64,000 nucleotides of DNA. Origin: Drechmeria coniospora. Its lineage: Eukaryota; Ascomycota; Sordariomycetes; Hypocreales; Ophiocordycipitaceae. The position numbers and the translations under genes are program-made. The DNA lies in the NCBI RefSeq assembly GCF_001625195.1, contig NC_054391.1, forward strand, positions 7,203,157-7,267,156. Direction: 5' to 3'. The notes under the pieces were generated by a model, which ran no database searches, was not told the DNA's origin, and saw nothing but the letters and a program-made list of their open reading frames with translations. The number at the start of each line of letters is the position of its first letter. Position 1 is the first letter of the stretch. Shown here one piece after another: positions 11,535-24,500 of this stretch.

Positions 11535-13935
11535 CACGACACGCGTCGCATACACTTTTCGTATACGGTACAGGTACGGCATAGACTTGGGGGTGGGCGT
11601 TTCAGGTGACACGAAGCCGGTCCGTGGTTGAATTTCTTTCAAACTGCGACGTGGCGGAGCAATCAAACATTGCCCGCGGCGAACCATGGATGCGCACGTA
11701 CTCCGCAATTACATGTCGTGTAGTAATAATACGGGCTGATTCCAAACGCGCGATCACTACAGAGTACGCGTCCTATCCTCGACACAAAATTGCCAAGTGC
11801 TGGCCACAGCCTTTTTTTTTTTGGGCGTACACTGTAATTATTGCTGCACTACCAATCGTAGTCGTCAAGGGAGGATCTCGCCAACAACATTATGCCGATA
11901 GCCTAATTGTACGTTCGAGCGGTTGTTTTCCGTCGTGAAGGGGCGAAGCGCGCCGGGGCCGTACATGAGTGTGAATTCCTAGTCCCTCGACGTGCAAACG
12001 GGACTAAATTTCCACCGTACTAGCAGAAAAAGAGCTGCGGGCTACGGAGTACAAAACATGTTATTCTAATGAATGCACACAATACAGATGGAGATAGGCA
12101 TCATCAATGTCGGTTCGGCCATTTCGTGGAATGAATGCAGTGAACGAACGTGGGCCATCCATGTGCCTGCCTACCAGTGGTGGCACGAAATTATTGTGCA
12201 TGCAATGTGAGTACGAAGTACTCCGTACATGTATAATACTACGACGGAAAAAAAGGTATTCACCACAGTGCAGCTGGGCACGCTCCAGTGCAGGGAGAGA
12301 GTTGATAAGCCACTGGAGCAACAAGGAAGAACATAAAAACGAATAAAGAAACCCACGATGGGCTACCATGGACCACACACGCTCCTGCAGATCGCAATCG
12401 ATCGCTCCTATTTCTGAACTTCATGCGGACCTGGGACGACTGGTGACGGAGACGCAACACCGGGAGTCACCTCGGCAACTGCCTACACGCCGCGGCGATT
12501 CGTGTGGAGAAGATTCTAACGCTATACCGTACAAGTACTGCACTGTGTGTACGCCGAAGTCGAGCACGATGATAAATTGTGTTCCCGAACAATCGATGCA
12601 CCCTCATAACATGTACTTACAGTATTATTTTTCTCTATAAGCAAGCACTTTCTCGCGCAAGTATTCCATAGTACTTGTACTCGCTTCCCTGCCACCTTGG
12701 TTCTATCACCCTGGTATTATAGCATGGTGCAGGCTGGAGGGAAGGGTACGGCAACTAATATGGAGTACTGTACTCCGTACAGCACACCGTATCCATACCA
12801 ATAACGTATTCGTACCGCTTAAGTATGTAGTACGTACTTAGGTACTACAAGGGAATTAAGTACGCAGTACGGAGTAATACTCCGCATACTTAACTTTACT
12901 CATGAATTACTTCAGGGCGTCGGATTGGCCCAATCCTCTCTGTGGACAAGTACCTGCATTCAAGTGTTAGGCACGGAGGAATTACGGCTCATGTAAGTAG
13001 TAGTATACTTACTACTAAAGCAAGTCAAAAAATATATCTGCTCAAAGTCCTGCTGGTGGTACCTAAGTACAGTACAGTACAGTACAGTACTCCGGAGTGG
13101 GGTCTATCAGAGCATCTTGAAGTATCCCTACCTATGCACCCCTCCCTTAGGTGGTACCTACAGTACTACTTGTAGGTACTGTAAGTAAGTACTGGCCTAG
13201 GGGTATCTGGTACTTGATGCCCAGTACGGAGTACCTTCCGTACTGATACATACTTAGTTGTACTTAAGTACTGCACCGTACGCCCTAGCCTACCAACAAC
13301 TCACGAGTAGCGTAATTGGACGCTACTTGCTTGTACGTACTAGTAGGTACCTGCTTGGTACTTCAACAGGGTAATATTCTTAACCACGATGCAGGTACTG
13401 CTTCGTACCTGCAAACATTGTGTACTTGTGTACGGAGTCCAACTAGACAATCACTGGTTGGTACCAGACTTTCGGAGTCAGTCACCAGCCAGCCTCTCCG
13501 CTGACTGCTGACCACGAATCGTCTTCTCGCCTTACTCGTTTAATTCTCGTCGCCTCCTTTTCCCGCTCCTCTCACCACACACCAAAGCGCACGTTTCATG
13601 TTTTCTCTTCTCCGTCTGCACGGCCTACGTCCCTCATTTCTGGATATCTGCAAGTAAATGCCCGTCTCGCCTCTTTCTCTTCTCGCTTCTTTTTTGGATC
13701 TTGCCCTTCCCGCGACCGACCGAACCGCGGAGGGCGCCGATCGAGACAAACGCGCGGCTCGAGCACACGAATCGACAAACGTCGGCCGGTCGACCGCCCT
13801 GCCCTCGTCGTCGACCGCGAATATCCCATCGTTCGAACGTCGAACATTACGGCCGCATCCCATTCTTGTCTAATGTGTTTATGAAAACGACGGACGTGAC
13901 GTGACGGGGCGTTACCGGAGGACGCGCTTGCCACC
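11535..13935. other. gene-poor interval, dense GTAC/TACGGAGTA motifs
   Basis: No coding region could be supported. From about 12750 to 13450 nearly every line holds GTACTT, AGTACT or TACGGAGTA/TACTCCGTA words. There is a GTACAGTACAGTACAGTAC microsatellite near 13069-13091 and an inverted pair TACGGAGTA-A-TACTCCG near 12868-12884. The last 400 bases (about 13530-13935), pyrimidine-rich at first, are probably the leader of the Uds1-domain gene. Confidence 0.5.
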
Positions 13936-16588
13936 ATGAACGGCTACGGGGCCTCCAAACTACCCCGCCGGAGTTCGTCGGGTACTGATAGCAAGATCAC
14001 GCTGGATGGGTACAGGAGAGATGCGCCCAACCTGTTCGACAAGGCCACGCCTCAGTACGCCCTTGTGAGTGACCCGTCCGATGAACAGCGGCCGTCGTGC
14101 CGTCGTGCCACTCCGTTCTCGTATCCTAAACCAACGTGCCGCAGGCGAACCCGAATCTGGGGCAGAAATCAGGCGTCGTCGACCTCAAAGACCCTATACA
14201 GATCCACCTTCTCACCGAGACGGCGCTCTCCGACAGCAAGGGCTTCGAGGTCCTGACGCAGGAAGACGTCGATGAGCTGAAGAAGGAGTCCCAGCTCCTC
14301 CTGCAAAGAGTCGAGTCGACGAAGAAAAACCTGGCCATCCAATCGAAATACCGCGATGCCGCCGTCTCCATGTTCAAGCTGTCGCGGCCGGGCGACGCCA
14401 ACTCGATCGAGGCCGAAAAGGAGATGGCGTCGTGCGAACGGAAGTGCGAGGGACTGGCGGCCGAATTGTTCAACTTGGAGAAGCGACTGATGATTCCTCA
14501 ACGGCGACTTCTCGAGCACACCGCCGGCGTCCTTCAGCTCACCCACAAGGCGTCGAGGAAGAAAGGCCAAGGCTTGGATGGCCAGCCCATCCAAGGCATC
14601 CCCGGCAGCCCCGAGAGCCTCTACACCTACACGCAGAGCAGAAACAGCCTCGAGCAGGCGTCGGACGAAAACTACGCCGACGACCCGAGCCTGTATCAGT
14701 TGGAGTCCCTCGACGGCGTTCAGGCGAGGGCCCAAGCGAGGAAGAACCCGATCGAGATACCGATGAAGTCGCCCATCCGGGAGCAGAACCAGTTGCGCGG
14801 AGAAGTCGACCGCGTGCGGGAAGAAAACATGCAGCTGCGGGGCCAAACGGACATGCTCATCAAGAAACTCCAAGGCTTGAACACGCATCTTCGCGAGACC
14901 ATCGTCAAGTTCAACCCGGAAGTCAACAAGGCGTACCTGGATCCGCCTGCCGTCACGGCGGCGCAGGATGACAGGCTTGCCGAGCTGCTGAAGAGCCAAG
15001 TGGAATACCTCGAAAGCGGCTTGGTCGCCGTTCAGGCGGAGCAGGACTCCTTCGCCGGGGGCAGGGAGGTTGGGGAGAGAATATACTCGTTGAACCTGCA
15101 ACTGAGGGACCTGCTGATGCATTCGGACCCCCACTACACGCCGGAGCCGATTCCTCCGGAAAACGAGATGCAGCGTCAGTTCGGCTACCTCGAGGACTCG
15201 CTCCGCCTCGCCGGCTCACGGCTCGGAGGGCCGTCGAAGGGCGACGGTGCCGAGACGGGCCCGGTGCTCACGGACCTCTGGAACAGCATACAGAACGGCT
15301 TCAAGGAGACCAAGAGGCGCAAGGACGAGCGCCGGAGAACGCGGGGCGACAAGGGGGCGTCGGACGAGGATGACATGTCCGAGGACGAGGCGTTCAACAC
15401 GACCGAGTCCTACTCCATCTCCTCCTTCGCCACGAGGGTGCAATGGTTGCAGTCGCAAGCGTCGACGCTCAAGGACCAGAAATACGTGCTCAAGCGGCAG
15501 ATAAAGCAGCAGCGCGAACTGAACAACAAATCCGACGCCGAGAAGGACGTGGAGCTCGACCGGCTCCGGGAGGAAACGGACCAATGCCGGCAGCGGTTGG
15601 CCAAGGCCGAGAGCGAATCGACCGAGGCCCAGACGATGCTGTCCAAGGCGCGACAGGACCTCGAGAGGTCCAGAGGCGCCGCCAGCGCGACGGAGAGCAT
15701 GCAGACGCAGCTGCAAGATCGCGATGCAAAGATCAACACCCTCGAGACGAAGCTTCGCGACGCCCAGAGCAGCCTCGCGGCGGCCGAGAGCCAGAGCGGC
15801 GGTTCGGGCGAGAAGCTCACGAAGCTGGAGACGGAAATCACCGGCCTGCGACGGCAGAAGACGGCGGCGGAGGAGAATGCCCGAAATTTAGGCAAAGAAT
15901 TGGGGGAGAAGACGGTGAAGCTGGAGGCGAGCGCCAAGGCGATCAAGGGCAAGGAGGACGAGATGGACCTCCTCAAGATGACGCTGGCCGAGCTGAAAAC
16001 CGAGGCGACCATCGCCAAGGCCGAGCTGGACGGCGCATATGGAACGCGTGCAGAGCGGGCGGCCGACGTCGCCGCGGTCAAGAACGGCGGCGACATCGTC
16101 AAACTGCAGAACCAGGTGGAGAGGCTCAAGAAGGAGCTCGGCGAGACGGTCGGCGAGCTCGAAGGCATCACCAAGGAAACCATCGGGGCCGAGCGCGAGA
16201 AGCTCGACCTCGAGACGAAGCTCGACGAGGCGCTGATGGCCAAGGCCGCGCTCGAGGTCGATGTGGGCAAGTCGAGCGAGAGGGTGGCCAAACTGCAGGA
16301 GGAGCTGGACAGCATGCGGCTGAAGGCCTCCCCCGGAGGGGTCCGCGGCGCCGGCGCGTCGATGCTCAGCGAGCAGTTCAGGGCGACGATGAGGGAGGAG
16401 CGCAAGAAGTTTCAGGAGGACCTGAGGGTGCGTACTGTGATTCCCCGTGCGCGGCGCAGACGAGGTCCGAGATTGACGGCTAACCATGACGATAGGAGGA
16501 GCGCACCAAGTGCCGCAGGCTGGAAGACGAGCTCAGCCGACTGAAGCGAGGGCAGGGGCCGGGAAAAAGCCCGCTGAGCCCTCGATGA
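13936..16588 (+). CDS. Uds1-domain coiled-coil protein
   Basis: Three exons, 13936-14064, 14145-16427 and 16496-16588, join in phase to 834 residues; the ATG sits in a good context (GCCACCATGA). Residues about 60-185 match the 'up-regulated during septation' (Uds1) domain: ETALSDSKGFEVLTQEDVDE followed by LKKESQLLLQRVESTKKNLA and IQSKYRDAAVSMF. The rest is almost all heptad-repeat coiled coil (about 240-340 and 440-790), rich in Glu, Lys, Leu and Arg, with an acidic-basic linker near 390-430 (RRKDERRRTRGDKGASDEDD). The tail ends LSRLKRGQGPGKSPLSPR. In fission yeast uds1 is tied to septation; a structural role at a septum, spindle pole or microtubule site is inference. A TPR- or myosin-like annotation would be a coiled-coil artefact. 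Confidence 0.85.
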
Positions 16589-18860
16589 TGCGGCGTGCGA
16601 AGCGACGGTCCGGAACCCTCTCGACCGCTCGGCTCACCCGTCCCCCCTTGCTCGTCTCCGGCCAAAAACCCACCCACCCACAGCTGGTGACGGGCCGCGC
16701 GCAAGCTTCGCTCGCCTCGACGCCCGTTTGCGGCACATTCTTGTACTTATACCACTGCCGACTTTTCTTCCCTTTCTTCCCTCTTTCTTACTTTTCTCAT
16801 TATTGCGCCGCCATCACGACGGTTCCACTCGACGGCCGGATACCATTATACCATCGGATTATACCATAGCCTTTTGGGAGGAGGAAGGGGCCTTTTTCCT
16901 TCCACGCCACTGTTCTGCTCCGTTACGTCGTCGCACATGGTCGGACGCGGCACGGCAGACTTGTACATTGACACGGATCCAGGCTGCCGGATGAAGGGAA
17001 GCGGGTGATTTTGGATGATTGCATGAAAGGGCTGGGGCAAACGGCTTGTTGGATCATGTTACGAATTCGGAGTGTACCATACTATCTGCATGCCCAAACA
17101 AAGGCCAGAGATGGCCAGATATAACGTCAGCGTCGGCATATGACTCTTTCCTATACGCCCTGGGCGATCAATACGCTCCCCAACAGTGACGTGCTTGGTG
17201 GCTAACAGGCCTGCTCGCCTTGACAGGTACATGTGCCCGGGTACGCAACAGCAGCAGCAACACCAACAACAACAACAGAGTATATGCATCGAAAAACGCT
17301 GGGGGATTCAGCCCAACTGGACCTGGACCGTCTACTGACTGACTGATGTTGATTTTACTCACGATGAAGCTGGGTGTCACAACACCGATGTTCACGGAAG
17401 ATGGAGACTTTCACCGGGTCTGAACGGACGGCAGGGGCTGAGGTGTCGATGGCTGCGCGGCCACTAGGATGGCCGTTGGCGTATTGGCTTGCTTCTACGA
17501 TGTGATGTCTGAGTGACACTGGGGCGAAGCACAAGGTCATAGGCGTAGGACTTGTGCCCACTCCTGCCTGTGTGGCACCATTCACCTCTCAGCTCCTTTG
17601 CGAGAGAGCCGAGAGAATTGACGGTACACGCATGATCGTTAGTGTGGTTGGTGTACAGGAGGTTTACTGCAGAAAGTCACCATTAGTAATGCTGAGGCTT
17701 TGCGCGCAGACACTAATGTCGACTAACTTGCGGTTGGAGCCGTCCCGCACGATGCACACGTAACTTCCCGTAATTGTTTGTTTTTCGCTCATGGTTGACC
17801 CAAGGACATGTGGATGACTTGTTTGGTGATGGGGTAGAATAGGAGAACAATAGATTACTTGTGCTCTACTGGTCACGTGTGGTTGGGCCTCGTTCTGATG
17901 CAAGGTGTAAGTAGTAACACGAAGGCATACGCAGTACGTGCTTACGACATACAAAGAGCGGAGGAGACACTATCTCTCGAAGGACTCTGTCAAAAACAAC
18001 TCATGGGTAGTATAAGAGACTTGCTAGTATAAATACTGGCATACTTTCATGACACCAAAGAGTACAGTACACCATACGGATGCCCAAATTTCAGCAGGCA
18101 GTACGTATAGGCAGAGTCGGAAGTATGCTTCATATGGACCAAGGTACCATGGCGAGGGACTATTCACCTAGCACTACATTGTATAACAGCGGCACTACTG
18201 TGATTGCATGAGGTTTGCGAGCCATGGATAGTTGAGATGTGTCCTTGTATTTGGTCGAGATTGGATCGGCATGGATGGATCGAAGGGCAGATGCGGAGGA
18301 AGACGCGGAGGACGATGCGGAGCGGAGCGGATCGGAACTGAGCGGAGCGGAGCGGATTCTGGGCGGGGGCAGCGGGCGGTGCGACGAGGCGGTGCGGAAC
18401 CCGTCAGCAGCACGATGCACCGCGACGACGTCGGAGGCGACGACAATCTTCGGTCTTTCTGGCTTATTGGCCAGCTACGTGGCAGCAGCACGCGTCCGCA
18501 CTTGTGGGGTCGGTACGGAGAGCAGTCTTAGCATCCTGTGGTGCTGCAGTCGTACCCCCTGACGGCAGAGTCATCGTCGTTGTTTGCGTGACCGACGATG
18601 GCGGAGACGGCAGACCGGCAGGATGAGCTGCCGAAACAGGGGTCTCGACGATGAACACGCTTAGTTACAAGTGAAAGTGCAGGAGAGGGGGGTGTAGGTC
18701 CGAGAATATCGGTATCGGGTTGGCACTCTTACACATAAGCGTACTTATGCGGGGACGGCGCAAGTGTGTGAATGCCACGTATCGGGAAAAACGGGCAGCT
18801 TGCCCGCGTGCATGGACGAGACGAGCCCGCAGCTGCAGGCGTGCGCGCTGGCCAGAGTGC

Positions 18861-18885
18861 GATGCGATGCGATGCGATGCGATGC
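18861..18885. repeat. (GATGC)5 microsatellite
   Basis: Five uninterrupted copies of the pentamer GATGC lie in non-coding DNA. Confidence 0.9.
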
Positions 18886-21086
18886 TGGTGATGCGAACAC
18901 AAAGCCTCAGAGGCACGTACAGCATTAATTAGTGTTGGAGAACGTACATGTGCGTGTGTATGCTGTAGTCGTGCTGCACGGCACATGTGCACATAGTAAA
19001 TACGTAGAAGTCGGTGTAATACTGCACGGACAAGTGTGAGCCAAAATGAAAGCACACTTCGCTAGCCTTGGTTGCGTCCGCGCGTTGGCTGTTTGTTTAC
19101 CGTACACGGCCATAGTGAATGGCAAGGTGGCGAATCCTTTGTTTCATAGCACCTGTCCCACGCCCACAGCATCAGCGGCTAGCTGGGCTTGGCCTTGGGC
19201 GGGTTATCGGGCAGTTCGAAAACCCCGAAACGGGGGTGCAGGTGGCGATACGGACGCTAGAAGTTTATACTTGGGTAGTGGTGCACCGCGCCGCACGTGT
19301 GGATGTACATGTAAGGACGGAGTAATTACTGCGGAGCATTTGCACGTTGATGGGAGTCACTCTGACGGAGGTGAGGTGTCAGGCAAGTGTTCTGGTACCA
19401 TGACGTACCGAATCCCGGGCAGGTACAACAGCCCGCGGTACCCAAACGCTAGGTTCCTGCCAGGCAAGTACTCGAAGATAGGTACTCGCCACCTGAACGG
19501 TACATACCACAGTGGTTCCAGGTACCCACTAGCGGTCGGTCAGCGTACTACAGTACTAGGTACTAGGTACTAAGTATGTACGGTGGTCCGGGGGGGGGGC
19601 ACAGGGGCTTTGGCTGTGCCGGTGGCGAACGAAGGTCCCACACAGTCATGACTCAACAGCTAGTTGAGCCATGACTACGGAGCACACCCGTTCACATCGT
19701 GCTCGTCGGAATGGCACGAGAGGCAGAATGGAGTTGCGGAGCGGACGAGGCGAGGCCACGCACACCCGGACGTGTAGGAGTGAACGCCACGGCGTTGGTA
19801 TGCAGGCTACGGATGCAGAAAACACACGGCCAAGAACGCTGAGTGACAGGGCTTCGGTTGGTGGGGAGCCTCGATTAGTACGTACACTGTTGGCTTCGAC
19901 GACTGGATGCTTGGTGGACGCGTTACTCCTCGGTCGCTATCTCGGCATGCACGCGTTTTGCGCCGAAAGATTGGGCAGGCGCCCCTAAAACAACCGCAGG
20001 TACCCCGTATTCCGTACTAGGTAGTATGCATCACATTGAACTCCGTACGGATTACTTACAGCGATGACGGGACTCACCCAGTTCTGTCCGTCGTTTCCCT
20101 CGTAATCGTACTCGTACTCGTACTCGCACGCTACGTGTGCATTTTTAATTGCACAAAGGAATTGCCATTTATCACGGACTGCCAAGAAAGGTGCAGTGTA
20201 AGTACTTATGTTAGCAAGTACAGTACATGCAGGTGCAGGTATTTACCTGAACGGAGTAAGTACTCCGTACAGTAATACCGAATACTCCGTACAAGTATCT
20301 ACAACGTAGCTGGCTGTGCAACTACCTATTAGGTAGTATTAAGCCTAATGAAGGCATTCCGTTTGGAGTACATCTAGGTACACAACTACTTACTGTAAGT
20401 ACACCGGCGCTTCCCGCATTACGGTGCAAGCACGTGCAGCAATACTCCGTACTCCGTACATGCACGGATACTTGGTAGGACGGCACCGACACAGCATGCC
20501 GTGGCAAGTACTCAATACATGTAATGCCCCTACAAGCAGTACAGAGTACCTGTATAGAGTACATGGAGCAATTGACGGAAGTTCGTGTGGCTGCACGCAC
20601 CGCAGCCGCGACCCGGTTCCATCCTCTCCAGGCTGTTAATACATGTACAGCGCACCTGCCGATATGGCGCTGGCGGTGTGGCAGGTGTAAGGGCAGTGCC
20701 TGCCCTCCGGCGCGCCAACTGATGCTTTAACCTTTAAGGTTTGCGAACCGCGGCGTCGCATCAGATTTAGCGAGAGCAGGAACGAAGGAAGGAACGAATG
20801 ATGATCGAATGTGCGGCATGAAGGAACGACGAGCAAACGAATGAACGAATGAACGAACCGAGCCCCCTTCCCTTGCCACCTCGTCCTTTCCCTTCGCGTC
20901 CCTTGTGGCTCGTGGCTCGTGCGCCGCGCCCCCCCCCGGACGCTGATCCTCCCGTCGTGACTGCCCAGTGGTGGTGCTAGCCCAGTGCGCTTGCCGCAGC
21001 TATTGGTGCGCGCAAGAGCTTGTGTGCTCCGTACGGACCTCCCGTACCCGTACTATTGTGACTTGGACCAACGGGCCCCCACCATA

Positions 21087-21145
21087 TCCTCGCACCCTCG
21101 CACCCTCGCACCCTCGCACCCTCGCATCCTCGCATCCTCGCATCG
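21087..21145. repeat. CCCTCGCA/TCCTCGCA tandem repeat
   Basis: About seven copies of an 8-bp unit (CCCTCGCA, changing to TCCTCGCA in the last copies) lie 440 bp upstream of the ABC transporter start. Confidence 0.85.
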
Positions 21146-21583
21146 TTCCTCGGGCCCGGACGCTCTCCCACACGGGATCCCCAGCTGTCAGCCTGCTCCG
21201 TTATTCTCCGCCAGCCGAGTTGCTTGGCCACGGTACCTACTGTACTTACTTGCGGTGTCTGTACGGTGCATTTTTTTTGTTTTATTTACTCATGATGCGG
21301 CCTACCTGCTACCCTTGCCGTGTCATAGCTCGTCACTATTAATTCCTTCACCCACCCAGCTGTTTCTCCCCTTCCCCCATGGCAACGTCTTGACGCCTGC
21401 CACTCCCTCACTCCCTCACCCCCTCACTCCTTTTCGTTCTCTCCATCTTCGTTCCGCTCCTCCTCGCCGTTGGCCTCCGCATCACCTCGACGCTGGTCGC
21501 CCCCCCCCCTGTGTCGACCCGCGGCACGTCCTACCATCGCATCCATTCCTAGAGCGACGGCATCGACCAATGTCGCCGGCATC

Positions 21584-24500
21584 ATGGCCGCATTGTACGG
21601 GATGAATGCTAATTACGACGCCACCGCTGCGTCGAAGGGTGTTCCTATCACCGACCGCCATGGCACCCGCGACGAAGTCGAGATGGTCGCCACCGCAGCA
21701 GCCACCGCAGCCGCTGGCGCCCCCTCCCACAGCCCTGAACCTACCAGCACGCAGGCCACCTCCCTCACTGAGGGCGACACAGACGAGCGGCCTTCGCCAC
21801 CCAACACGCTGCGCAAAGGTGCCGACGACGACGACGACGATGCTGACGACGACGCCCATGTCGAGATGCAGCGCCGCTCCTCCGTCGTCCAGGCACTCGC
21901 ACGATCCTACTCTCGAGCCTCGGCCGTCGGCTCCAAAGACAGCAACCCCTTCTTCGCCGACGCCGACTCGCCCCTGAACCCGAACTCGGACAAGTTCAGC
22001 GGACGAGAGTGGGCCAAGGCCATCGTCGAGCTGGTCTCGCAGGACGGGGGCTCCTTCCGATCCGCCGGCGTCTGTTTCCAGAACCTCAACGTGTTCGGCT
22101 ACGGCGAGGCGACCGACTACCAGAAGGATGTCGCCAACGTCTGGCTCTCGCTCGCCGGCCTCTTCCGCCGCTTCATGGGCCGAGCACGCCAGCGCATCGA
22201 CATCCTGAGGCAGTTCGACGGCCTCGTGCGCGACGGCGAGATGCTCGTCGTCCTGGGACCCCCCGGAGCCGGCTGCTCCACCTTCCTCAAGACCATCGCC
22301 GGCGAGATGAACGGCATCTTTGTCGACGATGGTTCCTACTTCAATTATCAGGGTACGTTCCCTTTCGCGTTTTTTCCCCTTACTGTCTCGCCCCTCCTTG
22401 TTCGTCGCCGAGTTGGAAAATCGTTTCGTCGTGTCGTTTTCGCTTGCCATCCATGTACCCTTTGGCGTCGTGCAACCGCCGTGCGCGCCTGTCATTTATG
22501 TAATAAATCTCCATCGCATATCGCGGCATCCGATCGGACGGAAGATGCCGCACCACCCCAGATCTGCGACACCCTCCCCAAAACGTGGTCGCTGCGGGCC
22601 TCCAGTGGAACAGTCGCGCGGAAGTTGCCGCCCGCCCGCATCCCGCCTCCGCCGCCCGTGTGGAACATGCAGCGTCGGCTAACTTGATTCAATTCAATTG
22701 CAGGCATGACCGCCAAGGAAATGCACACGAACCATCGGGGCGAAGCCATCTACACTGCCGAGGTCGACGTCCACTTCCCCATGCTGACGGTTGGCGATAC
22801 CCTCACTTTTGCCGCCCGCGCCCGCCAGCCCCGCCAGCTACCCCAGGGACTCAACCGGAATGATTTCGCCGCCCACCTCCGTGACGTCGTCATGGCCATG
22901 TTCGGCATCACCCACACCGTCAACACGCGCGTCGGCAACGAGTACATTCGCGGCGTCTCGGGTGGCGAGCGCAAGCGCGTCACCATCTCCGAGGCCGCCC
23001 TGTCCGGCGCTCCGCTTCAGTGCTGGGACAACTCCACCCGCGGTCTCGACTCGGCCAACGCCATCGAGTTTTGCCGAACCTTGCGCCTGCAGACCGAGCT
23101 CTTCTCCAGCACCGCCTTCGTCTCCATCTACCAGGCCCCCCAGAGCGCCTATGACCTCTTCGACAAGGCCGCCGTTCTCTACGAGGGTCGCCAGATCTTC
23201 TTCGGCCGCGCCGACGCCGCGAAGCAGTACTTCGTCGACCTCGGCTTCGAATGCCCCCCGCGACAGACGACGCCCGATTTCTTGACCTCCATGACCTCCC
23301 CCCTGGAGCGTGTTGTCCGACCTGGCTTCGAGGGCAAGGCCCCCAGGACGCCCGACGAGTTTGCTGCCGCCTGGAGGGACAGCGCCGAGTACGCGGCCCT
23401 GCAGGCCGAGATTGAGGAGTACAAAAAGTCGCACCCCATCGACGGGCCTTCGGCCGAGGCCTTCCGCGCCTCCAAGCGCGCCCAGCAGGCCAAGGGCCAG
23501 CGCAAGAAGTCGCCCTTCACCCTGTCGTACGGTCAGCAGGTCCAGCTGTGCCTGTGGCGAGGCTGGAAGCGCCTGAGCGGCGACCCCAGCTTGACCGTCG
23601 GTGCCCTCATCGGAAACTTCGTCATGGCCCTCATCATCGGCAGCGTCTTCTTCAACCTTAGCGACACCTCCTCGAGCTTCTTCCAGCGCGGCGCCCTCTT
23701 GTTCTTCGCCTGTCTGATGAACGCCTTCGCGTCGGCCCTCGAGGTATGGACCGGCCCTTCCCGCGAGCCCTCCGCCCGCTGACGAACCCCCCCCGCAGAT
23801 CCTCACCCTCTATGCCCAACGACCCATCGTCGAGAAGCATAGCCGTTATGCCCTGTACCACCCGTCGGCCGAGGCCGTTGCCTCCATGCTGTGCGACATG
23901 CCGTACAAGATTGTCAACTCCATCATCTTCAACCTGACCATCTACTTCATGACCAACCTCCGGAGGGAGCCGAGCGCCTTCTTCTTCTTCCTGCTTATCT
24001 CCTTCGCCACCGTCATGGTCATGTCCATGATCTTCCGGACCATCGCCTCGGCGTCGCGCACCCTGTTCCAAGCCCTCGTTCCCGCCGCCGTCCTCATCCT
24101 CTACCTCGTAGTCTTCACCGGTTTCGTCCTGCCCAAGCGTTACATGCTCGACTGGTGCCGGTGGCTGAGCTACATCGACCCCCTCGCCTACGCCTTCGAG
24201 GACCTCATGGTCAACGAGTTCCACAACCGCCAGTTTGAGTGTGACCAGTTCGTTCCGACGGCCCAGGGACCGACTGCCGAGGCGACCGCTCAGTTGTCGG
24301 AGTATGCCGGTGTCGGCGGCGCGAATCACGTCTGCAGCTCCGTCGGTGCCGTTCCGGGACGTTCCTACGTGTCGGGAGACGAGTACATCCGCTCGCAGTT
24401 TGGCTACGAATGGGTCAACCGCTGGCGCAACTTTGGCATCATCATCGCCTTCACCGTCTTTCTCCTCTTCTGCTACCTCGTCGCCGCCGAGCTGGTGTCG

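Larger units (their letters stand above)
16589..21583. other. 5-kb gene-poor interval with simple repeats
   Basis: No gene supported. It carries microsatellites (CAG/CAA near 17243-17280; GATGC x5 at 18861-18885; GCGGA-rich tract at 18290-18355; GAACGAAT-like tract at 20770-20860; CCCTCGCA repeats at 21087-21145). From about 19380 to 20640 it is crowded with GTAC/TACGGAGTA words, including ACGGAGTA-AG-TACTCCGT at 20251-20268. The final 250 bases are a C/T-rich leader for the ABC transporter. The longest frames here (for example 19046-19573) have no protein-like composition. Confidence 0.5.

Noticed and set aside
14169..16487. Long minus- and plus-strand frames overlapping the Uds1-domain gene
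   Set aside because: Shadows created by codon bias of the 834-residue coiled-coil protein; no recognisable domain.
19046..19573. 175-codon plus-strand frame in the gene-poor interval
   Set aside because: Runs through GTAC-repeat DNA, no domain, no leader or splice context.
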